Virus record (IMG/VR): IMGVR_UViG_3300006033_001292 | Span: 1-28,268 of that record | Reading direction: 5' to 3' (one strand) | DNA: 28,268 bases | Origin: a virus | Shown: one piece after another, positions 21,130 to 28,268 of the stretch | Layout of the letters: every line of letters starts with the position of its first letter | How positions within the stretch are numbered: position 1 is the first letter of the stretch | The notes under the pieces: generated by a model | What the model saw: only the letters and a program-made list of their open reading frames with translations | Database searches by the model: none | What the model was told of the DNA's origin: nothing | Translations under genes and position numbers: made by a program

Positions 21130-21771
21130 ATGGAAGAACTACAGAACAGTTACATTGATTCGTTTATACATTTTGATTACCAGATTTTAGGGAAGCGAAT
21201 GCAACCGCTGACGTTGAAACGTTACTTGCGGTTACATGTAATCAGTTCACCACTCATATACAACCCGACACAGGCGAAACTTGAAGACTTGGAAAACGCA
21301 ATCCGTATTTGTTCAACCACTCGGGATGAACCAATTCATGAACTGAACCTTAAGAAATATTCTTGGTTCCAACGATTACAGGGGAACTGGTGGGTTTATA
21401 AAAACAGACAGAGGAAAGATATACCCGAACAAGTGAAACTGTTTGCCGAGTATCTGAATGACTATTGTTCAGGCCCGAAAGTGTTTGATGTTAAGTCCCA
21501 GTTAACACCAGAAGAGAAAATGAAAATGGAACTGGGGGAAGTGGAGAAGTCGGGGCCAGTGGGTTCCCTTCCGTGGTCCCTTAGTCGTATGGGATACCTG
21601 ATGTTTGAAGGTGGCATGGCTAAAGACGAAGTGGAGAACCTTACGATAGGGGAAATGCTTTGGTTATCGGAAACCCTGGCATACGTCAAAACAGGTAAAT
21701 GCAACGTGGTTAGTTCCGCTGATGAAAGGGTATTGGCAGAGATTCAGATGGAATTGGATTTGACAGTCTGA
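21130..21771 (+). CDS. Tail assembly chaperone-like protein
   Basis: 213 aa between tail-tube and tape-measure genes, where lambda G/GT chaperones lie. It is helical and Leu/Trp-rich (RLQGNWWVYKNRQRKDI). No slippery frameshift signal or overlapping second frame is seen, so the two-protein G/GT scheme is not evident. Function from position only. Confidence 0.5.
   Translation: MEELQNSYIDSFIHFDYQILGKRMQPLTLKRYLRLHVISSPLIYNPTQAKLEDLENAIRICSTTRDEPIHELNLKKYSWFQRLQGNWWVYKNRQRKDIPEQVKLFAEYLNDYCSGPKVFDVKSQLTPEEKMKMELGEVEKSGPVGSLPWSLSRMGYLMFEGGMAKDEVENLTIGEMLWLSETLAYVKTGKCNVVSSADERVLAEIQMELDLTV
21760..21765 (+). promoter_or_regulatory. TTGACA pre-start element of the tape-measure gene
   Basis: Exact TTGACA inside the last codons of the preceding gene, 15 nt upstream of ATG 21781. 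Confidence 0.35.
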
Positions 21772-21780
21772 TGGTTGTTA

Positions 21781-23373
21781 ATGAGTAACGACATCAAAGC
21801 GAAAGTAACGGCAGACATATCTGAATTTAATACGGGCATGGCAAAGGTGCAGAATGTTGCATCTTCCGTTACAGAACATTTCAAGAAACAGTTTGGCAGT
21901 TTGCAATCAAGCATCACGAATGCTTTTGCAGTGGGTGCAGTTGTTGCGTTCGTTCGCACAACCATATCAGAGTTTGCCCGTATCGGGGATATTGCCGACC
22001 AGTTCGACACCACGGGGGAATCAATTCAAAGGTTGAAGTATGCTGCCGAACAAAGTGGAACGACAGTTGAAGTACTCGCATCGGCCCTTGCTAAAGGAAA
22101 CAAAGCTGCCCAAGAAGCGAAAGAGGGAAGTGATACAGCATCCAAAGCATTCAGTGATTTAGGTATATCCGCAGAGGAATACATCAAGTTATCGCCCGAG
22201 GAACAAACCGTTGCCTTAGCAAAGGCATTTACTGGTGCAGAAGATAAGGGGAAAGCTTTCAATGCCTTGTTAACAATCCTTGGAAAGAGTGCGAAAGAAT
22301 TATTACCGTTGCTCCGTAGTGGTGGAGAAGGTGTTAAAGGAATGTTTGCAAGTGCTCCAATCCTTGATGAAAAAACATTAGATCAATTAAAGAAGGCAGA
22401 CGATTTCATGAATCGAATGCTGACAACTGCCAAGGTGTTGGGCGGATACCTTGTAACCGCTTTCGTTCCATTCGCTGAAGCTATCACAATTCCAATACAG
22501 GGATTCATATTGTCCCTGTTGATGGTTAAAGATTTGTTGAATGGTGATGTGTTGGGAGCAACAAAACGATGGGGTGCGTTCCTTGAAAACATCCGGGGAA
22601 CAGGTTCTAAATTCGCAGCACTATTTTCTTCCGTTAAATCATTGGTGACTGGCGAACCAAACAGTTCAACGGCTGACAGTAAGCCAGTCAGTGATCCAAC
22701 CGCAGACGGAACAGCGGAAACGCCCAAGACAAAACAAGAATTAACTGATGCTCAGAAACTCGCAGACTTGAAATCAAAGAATGATGATGCCGTTAGAAAA
22801 GCACAACGGGAACAAATGGCTCTTGATACACAACGGGCAATCAAACTTGGTGAGATAGAAGAAGCACGAAGACAAGGAACAGTTGCACAAACAGAACTGG
22901 AACGAGAACAGGCGAGAGAAAAAGCAATCCAACTTGTGAAGGAATTGAAAGCGATTGATGAAAAGATTGCCAAGGAAAAAGAAGCAGAAAAGAAAGCCAG
23001 TGAAGACAAGTTGAACGAACAGAACAAGGCCGACAAAAAGCAATACGATGAATTTAAAAAGTTCCAAGATGCCAAAAAGAAAAAGGACTTGGAAACACAG
23101 AAAAAGAAAATTGAAGACGAAGTGAAGAGTGCTGAAAAGAATTTGGATTTAGCCAAAGCACTTCCATTCAATCCAGCCGTTGATTCCCTTAGACAATCAG
23201 GGGGTGGAGTCGCCGGAGTGGACTACAGCAACAACATCAAGAGTTCACAGGTGACTAAAGAAGAAGCTGCAAAGAAGGAATTGGAAAAGAGTAACGACAA
23301 ACTCCAGAAGATTATCGACAAGTTAGAAGCAATAACACAAGTCGGTTCAGATGGAAGTGGAACACTTGATTAA
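21781..23373 (+). CDS. Tail tape-measure protein
   Basis: 530 aa from ATG 21781 (an in-frame TTG at 21775 is ignored). The protein has the expected make-up: helical N-terminus, hydrophobic segments (ITNAFAVGAVVAFVRTTI at about 45-62 and VLGGYLVTAFVPFAEAITIP at about 220-240, plus IQGFILSLLMV), and a long Lys/Glu/Ala coiled coil at about 320-460. It sets tail length, and at about 0.15 nm per residue the tail would be near 80 nm, short for a siphovirus. Antisense ORFs opposite the coiled coil are artefacts. Confidence 0.85.
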   Translation: MSNDIKAKVTADISEFNTGMAKVQNVASSVTEHFKKQFGSLQSSITNAFAVGAVVAFVRTTISEFARIGDIADQFDTTGESIQRLKYAAEQSGTTVEVLASALAKGNKAAQEAKEGSDTASKAFSDLGISAEEYIKLSPEEQTVALAKAFTGAEDKGKAFNALLTILGKSAKELLPLLRSGGEGVKGMFASAPILDEKTLDQLKKADDFMNRMLTTAKVLGGYLVTAFVPFAEAITIPIQGFILSLLMVKDLLNGDVLGATKRWGAFLENIRGTGSKFAALFSSVKSLVTGEPNSSTADSKPVSDPTADGTAETPKTKQELTDAQKLADLKSKNDDAVRKAQREQMALDTQRAIKLGEIEEARRQGTVAQTELEREQAREKAIQLVKELKAIDEKIAKEKEAEKKASEDKLNEQNKADKKQYDEFKKFQDAKKKKDLETQKKKIEDEVKSAEKNLDLAKALPFNPAVDSLRQSGGGVAGVDYSNNIKSSQVTKEEAAKKELEKSNDKLQKIIDKLEAITQVGSDGSGTLD

Positions 23374-23382
23374 GGAATTTAT

Positions 23383-24090
23383 ATGCCATTGATTACATAC
23401 GGAAACGCAACGGGTTCAATACGAACAAAACGGAATTGGAATAAAACCGCAGATGGTGTCAGCACTTACACTGTAACACTTGAAGGGGATTTCAATGTGT
23501 TGGAATCCACGGTTGCTTCCATGTCATACGGAAGTGTTCCTGTAGATACGTTCATCAGTAGTAGCGTTTACGGTTTGGCAACTGCCCAATTGGAAACGTT
23601 AACCGCAGGTAACGGCCGAGCCGTTATCAACTACAACACATCAACGATTAACACACCAACGATGCCACCTAATTCGTTCGTGGAACAATCGGCAATCATT
23701 CAAGAACCAATCATGAGACACCCTGACTTCTCTTACTGGGATAGTTTGGGGCAAGTCTGGTGGGAAAGAAAATCGGATGGAACCCACTACAATTCAGCAA
23801 GGGAAAATCCAACAGACATATTTGTTGATTTCACGGATGCAAGTGGAAAAGCCAACATCAAAAACTGGGACGTTCCAACCACACAAATTATTACAACCAC
23901 TTACTACTCAAGTCGCCCATCAAGTCCCGCTGATGAAGTAGGCACATTGTCTGTTCCATCAGTGGCAAGTGGAACTGATAAATGGAAAATTGATGCTGCT
24001 ATCCGACAGAAACAGGGGAACTGGTGGACAATCGTTCGGACTTACACTTATTCCGCAATCGGTTGGAACACTGATGTGTATTATACATGA
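23383..24090 (+). CDS. Tail protein of unknown function
   Basis: 235 aa after the tape measure, with AAGGA before the ATG. Beta-rich with aromatic surfaces (SYWDSLGQVWWERKSDGTHY) and a Ser/Pro linker (SSRPSSPADEVG) between two halves. The N-terminus resembles that of the 20720 tail protein. The position fits distal tail (Dit) or tail-tip function. Not recognised. It overlaps the next gene by ATGA. Confidence 0.55.
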   Translation: MPLITYGNATGSIRTKRNWNKTADGVSTYTVTLEGDFNVLESTVASMSYGSVPVDTFISSSVYGLATAQLETLTAGNGRAVINYNTSTINTPTMPPNSFVEQSAIIQEPIMRHPDFSYWDSLGQVWWERKSDGTHYNSARENPTDIFVDFTDASGKANIKNWDVPTTQIITTTYYSSRPSSPADEVGTLSVPSVASGTDKWKIDAAIRQKQGNWWTIVRTYTYSAIGWNTDVYYT

Positions 24091-24659
24091 ACAACTTTGT
24101 AGCACTAAAAGAAAATGGAAGGGTGGTAACACCAGCGAAACACAATCAACTGGTTGACCTTGTACAACGTATTGCTTTAAGCCCATCTTCTGACTATCGA
24201 ATCAAACAGATAGGTTCAGGGACAACACTGGAAATCATACACCCTGTTGTTAAACCAACACCTGCCGAACCATATCCATTCAAGATAATTCCCATCAAGG
24301 GAACCGATACATTCAATGTTTCAATGGGCGTGGTGAATAGCCAGTTGCCATCCAATATCAATTCAACGTTTACAGCAAGTGACGGGGATGCTGTATGGGT
24401 TCAGGCAAATTTAAGTTGGACCAGTGGTTATCCCACTATCACTTCCCTGTTCATTGATAACGGTTCGTCTCTTCCATCAGGTGCGAATGAAGGTATTGAA
24501 CCAACAGTGGTAGCACAGTTGCTCGGTTATGTTTACGTGACGGATGATGTAATCGTTGCCACGTATAACGCAATTCAGAACAGTTTAAATTTCTACAGGC
24601 ACGTTACATCAGTTGACTGTAATAGGAGTTACTACGCTATTGCGTGGAATGCTGTATGA
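24087..24659 (+). CDS. Tail-tip or baseplate-region protein, unknown
   Basis: 190 aa, ATGA-coupled at both ends. It starts MNNFVALKENGRVVTPAKHN, a segment rather typical of virion proteins with an N-terminal attachment helix, followed by beta-rich repeats (TFNVSMGVVNSQLP, AVWVQANLSW) suggestive of a jelly-roll or carbohydrate-facing domain. No family named. Confidence 0.5.
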   Translation: MNNFVALKENGRVVTPAKHNQLVDLVQRIALSPSSDYRIKQIGSGTTLEIIHPVVKPTPAEPYPFKIIPIKGTDTFNVSMGVVNSQLPSNINSTFTASDGDAVWVQANLSWTSGYPTITSLFIDNGSSLPSGANEGIEPTVVAQLLGYVYVTDDVIVATYNAIQNSLNFYRHVTSVDCNRSYYAIAWNAV

Positions 24660-26311
24660 GCTGCACAGGTTCAGATCGTAGACCGCCTTGTAATGATTGT
24701 TGTTCGTTTGGTGCTACAACTATCGGGGGTAAGGTTACATCTTATCAATCATGGTGGACTGTTGCTAATTCCCCAGTTGCTGGAGCACCAACACATTTAA
24801 CCCTGATTGAAACGGACAACATAACGCCGAGCGACAGTAGAACAACGGCAATAAATCACAGTGATGATTCCATTTCTTTTTCGTGTGTGGGGGAATTCCT
24901 TACTTGGAATAGTGGAAACCGTACAAACACTTCAAGCAGTCTTTACACTAAGACCCTGTTGATAACTGATGCCTACAATAAACTGTCTGCACTCAGTCCT
25001 AGTACTGGTTCCACTTCATCAGGGGGAAGTTCAGTTGGAACAACAGTGGAAGACGTAAGAGAACCTGGACATACGGGCGTTTCCCCTGCCGATTCAATTT
25101 ACGTTACATCAGATTCATGTGGGGATGATAGTTCGGGAACTTCTATTGAATGGGGAACCTATGGACACGCAAACGCACAGAAGGGAAAATACAAATGGAA
25201 AATAACCCATCCTGAATGGTGTTCGGGTGATGGTTCCTTACTTGTTAAGTGGCGAGAGCAAACAATCGTTGGTACGGCATCTGCAACATACGTTGATAAA
25301 GAAGAAGAAATCACACCAACGGTTAACACAACTTCAAGTCTGGGAACTTACTTCTATGAAATCTCTTCCCCTTCAACTGATACGGGAAGTGTTACGGTTG
25401 TCGGCCCACAGTGTTCAGCAAGTGCTTATATTCAATTGGAACGTGTTGGAAACCACATGACTAAACAGGGGTGGCACGGATACACCAGCACGGCAAGTAT
25501 TCAGTCGGTATATCGAAAACAAGAAATGGTTGGATACATACCCGAGTGTGTAACGGAAAGTTATTATGCTACGGACTTTAACGGATGGAAGCACTACCAA
25601 GCGGATACTGATTATCTTGGGCAACAACAATACTACCTGACAGCAACGGGCAGTTTTGAAAATGATGAATTTGTAATCCCTGAATGGTGGAACAATGAGT
25701 GGACAGAACCACCCGCATTGATCAATGGGCATTATGAATACCCAACACGGGGAACGTATGATGTTGGATACTACAATTTCCCTTGGCGTCTCAGTGGTTC
25801 CCAGACGAACACACTTAAAACGGTGGTTGTGGATATACCAAACATCTGCGGTTCTGATGTAGTCGTAACCACAGAACTTAGTGATGAATTCACAACGGCT
25901 GAATTAGTTGATGCCGTTGATGCCGTTCTATTATTTCCGTTCGGCTCGGGTAGTTCCTACACGGAATTCTTTGATGCAGGAACATACTTAGACCCAACAG
26001 AACATTATTACGTCAGTCAGAAATGCAGATGGAAAGTTGTCGGGGAATTGCCAAACCCTTCCCCAACAGACCAGACGCTAAATTTCTACGCAATCATAAC
26101 GAGTACCAACCCTGATACGGGAATGTTTGTCGCAACTTCCAGTATTGAAGTGCCGATATATTTTGCCAAGGGGAAGACATCAGCATCCAGTTCATGGGAT
26201 ACCATCAATGCTCCAGCGTATAATATGTTTTACCGTGTGAGAGTTGATGATACCCGTTACCCAACAAACCTTCACATGTGTACGGGTGGGCCAACCATCA
26301 CCATTGTCTGA
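24656..26311 (+). CDS. Large tail-tip/baseplate protein with Cys-rich N-terminus
   Basis: 551 aa from ATG 24656, which overlaps the preceding stop (ATGA). The ATG at 24644 in frame would overlap more. Starts with a dense Cys group (C3, C11, C14, C15 in MSCTGSDRRPPCNDCC), possibly a disulphide or metal knot, followed by long Ser/Thr/Trp/Tyr-rich beta sequence without membrane segments. Large tail-tip proteins in this position make the host contact. No enzyme motif is recognised. Confidence 0.55.
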   Translation: MSCTGSDRRPPCNDCCSFGATTIGGKVTSYQSWWTVANSPVAGAPTHLTLIETDNITPSDSRTTAINHSDDSISFSCVGEFLTWNSGNRTNTSSSLYTKTLLITDAYNKLSALSPSTGSTSSGGSSVGTTVEDVREPGHTGVSPADSIYVTSDSCGDDSSGTSIEWGTYGHANAQKGKYKWKITHPEWCSGDGSLLVKWREQTIVGTASATYVDKEEEITPTVNTTSSLGTYFYEISSPSTDTGSVTVVGPQCSASAYIQLERVGNHMTKQGWHGYTSTASIQSVYRKQEMVGYIPECVTESYYATDFNGWKHYQADTDYLGQQQYYLTATGSFENDEFVIPEWWNNEWTEPPALINGHYEYPTRGTYDVGYYNFPWRLSGSQTNTLKTVVVDIPNICGSDVVVTTELSDEFTTAELVDAVDAVLLFPFGSGSSYTEFFDAGTYLDPTEHYYVSQKCRWKVVGELPNPSPTDQTLNFYAIITSTNPDTGMFVATSSIEVPIYFAKGKTSASSSWDTINAPAYNMFYRVRVDDTRYPTNLHMCTGGPTITIV

Positions 26312-26314
26312 CAA

Positions 26315-26320
26315 TTGACA
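26315..26320 (+). promoter_or_regulatory. TTGACA pre-start element of the baseplate-like gene
   Basis: Exact TTGACA just after the preceding stop and 15 nt upstream of ATG 26336. Confidence 0.4.
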
Positions 26321-26335
26321 ATAGGAACAAAGAAT

Positions 26336-26698
26336 ATGAACGACTACACAGGCAACAACAAAATTGATATGTACAAAGGGGATGACCAGATTTTCTTACT
26401 TTCATTCAAAAATGATGATGGAACACCCTTGGATATTACCGATTACACAATTTATTTCACGGTTAAGAGAAAGAAAACGGATGCGGATTCTGATTCTCTG
26501 ATACAGAAGGTTATCACAAGTCACAGTAACGCAGTTCAGGGTTCCACAGGAATACAATTGGATCACGCTGATACAGTGGACATCAAGGCCGGGGATTACT
26601 TCTTTGATATTCAAGTGAAGGATTCAGGCGGAAAGATCACAACGTATGTTGCTGACACCTTCACACTGGCTCAAGACATCACACAGGGAATAGAATAA
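26336..26698 (+). CDS. BppU-N-terminus-like baseplate protein
   Basis: 120 aa from ATG 26336. The sequence YKGDDQIFLLSFKNDDGTPLDITDYTIYFTVKRK looks like the N-terminal domain of phage baseplate upper proteins (BppU), an Ig-like beta sandwich that docks fibres. A TTG at 26315 in frame would lie inside the pre-start element and is not used. It sits directly before the fibre gene (stop TAA, one base, ATG), fitting an adaptor for it. Confidence 0.6.
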   Translation: MNDYTGNNKIDMYKGDDQIFLLSFKNDDGTPLDITDYTIYFTVKRKKTDADSDSLIQKVITSHSNAVQGSTGIQLDHADTVDIKAGDYFFDIQVKDSGGKITTYVADTFTLAQDITQGIE

Positions 26699-26699
26699 C

Positions 26700-28268
26700 A
26701 TGCCAACATTAACCATATCTTCCAGTAATCCGAACGTTCAAACGGTAACGGTTGGAACCCAACTATCATTTGGCAACTACCAATCCTATTTCACCCCACA
26801 AGTAATTGATACGGGTTCATTCATACGAAACAGCCAGACAAGTTCAATGTCGGTTAGCCACGCTGAATACAGCGACACGGCAACGAACGCGACCAACGCA
26901 TTCATGGCATCAACGGCTGATTATGCTTCATCGGCATACACCGCTACAACGGCTGAATCAGCAAACACGGCAAACTTTGCAACGGAAGCTGCAACAGCAT
27001 ATGTCGCAAATGAATTTGATGGATTCGCCAGTTTATCGGATGGGACATCGTACATTTCAGTTCTTGATGTGAACATACCCGCAGGGGATTTATCCACGTT
27101 ATTTGATGGTTCTGGTGGGCATGTTGCATCGGCAGTCACAGCACAAAGTTCTGATACGGCACAAGACGTTGGTGGAGTTTATAATTCAACCGTACTTGCA
27201 TCTTTATTTGATGGCACAGGGGGAAGTGTCGCCTTCGCAGTAGAGGCATACCACACACCAGAAGCTGACCATGCTCTTGAGGCGGATCACGCACTTAACG
27301 CAGACTTTGCGAACGATGCGGGGAACGCTTATTCAGCCCAAGAATACACATCAGGCGGAACACTTGAGACAATTGCAAACAACGTTGCTGGTTTGATGTC
27401 GGGGGATGAACACGCTGGTTTTGCAAATGAGGCGGAACATTCTAATACATCCAACACGGCGAGTTACGCAAATACTGCCAGTGTGGTCGAATCCCAACTA
27501 TCCGTTGACTGGTACGAACACTTAGACGGAAATGCTATAGGAATATTCTTGGATTCCGTTGCTTCGTACCGGCACGTCATTCCGCATTCTGGAAAAGGAA
27601 CTGATTGTATGTTCACTTACCACACCGCTTCAACAGGATGGGTTGCAAGTGATCTTGTTGCTGTAGATACTGCTAATGCTTTACTTACTGATGCACTCTA
27701 CTACGTGGTTGATTCAGGATCATTTGTTGCTCCAAACGACACAAGTACGCAACCGATTGGTGGCCCATCATGTTCATTCAATTGGCAATCAACATATGGT
27801 ACAGGGGCTTCCGTTTATTGGTACAAACTTGCAAGCAATGAACAATTACAGGTATCCGGTGGTATTGCAAATGACGGAGGATATGGAGCAAAAGCATACT
27901 TTATCGGAGGATACCAAGTGACAGGTAGTACAAGTAATTCACCCCACGTTCAAATTGAAGTGGACGTTAATGGTGCATGTTATAACCAAGTGTTTTATCA
28001 ACGCAATTTCCATTACTGGGTGAACGCTGGTGGTTCAGGAACAACGTATTTATTGGGTTCTGGCGGTGCTATTTCTGCAAAGTTTTCTCAGACAAAGTTA
28101 AGCTATAAAGGTAACAAACATTATGCTGTTGGTATCCACCGTGTATTGAATAATAACTACATCGGAAGATTCGTGGGTGATGTTGTTGTACGGGGAGACG
28201 TTGTAGGAAGAGCGGGGGTATCTATAGGCCAAACTTACAGACTTACGACATGGAGCAATCCGGCATGA
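26700..28268 (+). CDS. Tail fibre with alanine-repeat shaft
   Basis: 522 aa ending exactly at the window edge. The first half has Ala-spaced short repeats (A-x2-3-A patterns such as YSDTATNATNAFMASTADYASSAY, split by aromatic residues), typical of trimeric fibre shafts. It contains an internal duplication (LFDGSGGHVASAV near 137 and LFDGTGGSVAFAV near 170). The C-terminal half (about 265-522) is Gly/Ser/Tyr-rich and likely the host-binding head. GGGA lies just before the ATG. The receptor cannot be inferred. Confidence 0.8.
   Translation: MPTLTISSSNPNVQTVTVGTQLSFGNYQSYFTPQVIDTGSFIRNSQTSSMSVSHAEYSDTATNATNAFMASTADYASSAYTATTAESANTANFATEAATAYVANEFDGFASLSDGTSYISVLDVNIPAGDLSTLFDGSGGHVASAVTAQSSDTAQDVGGVYNSTVLASLFDGTGGSVAFAVEAYHTPEADHALEADHALNADFANDAGNAYSAQEYTSGGTLETIANNVAGLMSGDEHAGFANEAEHSNTSNTASYANTASVVESQLSVDWYEHLDGNAIGIFLDSVASYRHVIPHSGKGTDCMFTYHTASTGWVASDLVAVDTANALLTDALYYVVDSGSFVAPNDTSTQPIGGPSCSFNWQSTYGTGASVYWYKLASNEQLQVSGGIANDGGYGAKAYFIGGYQVTGSTSNSPHVQIEVDVNGACYNQVFYQRNFHYWVNAGGSGTTYLLGSGGAISAKFSQTKLSYKGNKHYAVGIHRVLNNNYIGRFVGDVVVRGDVVGRAGVSIGQTYRLTTWSNPA

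Noticed and set aside
22752-23171. Long antisense ORFs opposite the tape-measure coiled coil
   Set aside because: They mirror the Lys/Glu-rich coding strand, giving Phe/Ser-rich low-complexity proteins without starts or families.
1736-26320. Reading the TTGACA copies as -35 boxes of sigma70 promoters
   Set aside because: No TATAAT-like word 16-18 nt downstream at most of them, and the predicted start would be inside the following gene. A TATAAA at 17669 + 19 is the only near hit, at the wrong spacing.
1-28268. Claim that this is a complete circular genome or that the ends join
   Set aside because: The window starts and ends exactly at gene boundaries. That suggests trimming; no overlap or repeat between the ends can be seen.
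1-28268. CRISPR array, tRNA, IS element
   Set aside because: None visible by eye on either strand. Direct repeats are limited to the 15-bp pair and fibre modules.

Overview
The window is one phage or prophage genome segment of about 28 kb, moderately AT-rich. It carries a lambda-like siphovirus head and tail module, an integrase, an endolysin and an accessory/early block of mostly unfamiliar small genes. The host is probably Gram-negative, since a lipoprotein with a lipobox-like signal is encoded. The C-terminus of the integrase (a HYR motif followed by a conserved F-x-x-I-V-P end) reminds me of integrases from the Verrucomicrobiota/Planctomycetota/Lentisphaerota group. That host assignment is from memory and weak. 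No tRNA, rRNA, CRISPR array or insertion sequence was seen.

Layout. (1) 1-2367, rightward: tyrosine integrase with a strong terminator, a GIY-YIG nuclease and a T4-lysozyme-like endolysin. (2) 2429-5699, leftward: a chain of small genes, including a zincin-like protein, a two-helix membrane miniprotein not listed as an ORF of useful size, and at its head a winged-helix plus polymerase-palm-like protein, the only replication candidate in the window. (3) 5700-6016: divergent control region. (4) 6017-12253, rightward: an IENR-type DNA-binding protein, a lipoprotein and alpha/beta-hydrolase pair, an HNH nuclease, then a tightly overlapping chain of small genes ending with two DNA-binding-type proteins and a NUMOD3/EDxHD-type homing endonuclease. 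(5) 12254-12449: a structured gap upstream of the terminase genes, a good place for a cos site. (6) 12450-28268, rightward late module in lambda order: small and large terminase, gpW-like joiner, portal, S49 protease, scaffold, capsid, connector, tail completion, tail terminator, tail tube, assembly protein, tape measure, tail-tip/baseplate proteins and an Ala-repeat fibre.

Two things stand out. First, an exact TTGACA hexamer (or ATGACA) sits 14-18 nt upstream of the start codon of many rightward genes that are not translationally coupled to the gene before. By eye all eight TTGACA copies in the window lie in such gene-front positions, seven of them at 14-18 nt. There is no -10 box at the right place, so this looks like an unconventional translation (or phage-specific expression) signal. 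Second, the minimal winged-helix/palm protein at 4623-5699 has motifs that line up with motifs A, B and C of the PolA/T7-RNA-polymerase superfamily but is far smaller than a normal polymerase.

If the molecule circularises, the fibre gene at the right end would run into the integrase-lysozyme block at the left, which would put lysis after tail genes as in other siphoviruses. The window alone cannot prove that.
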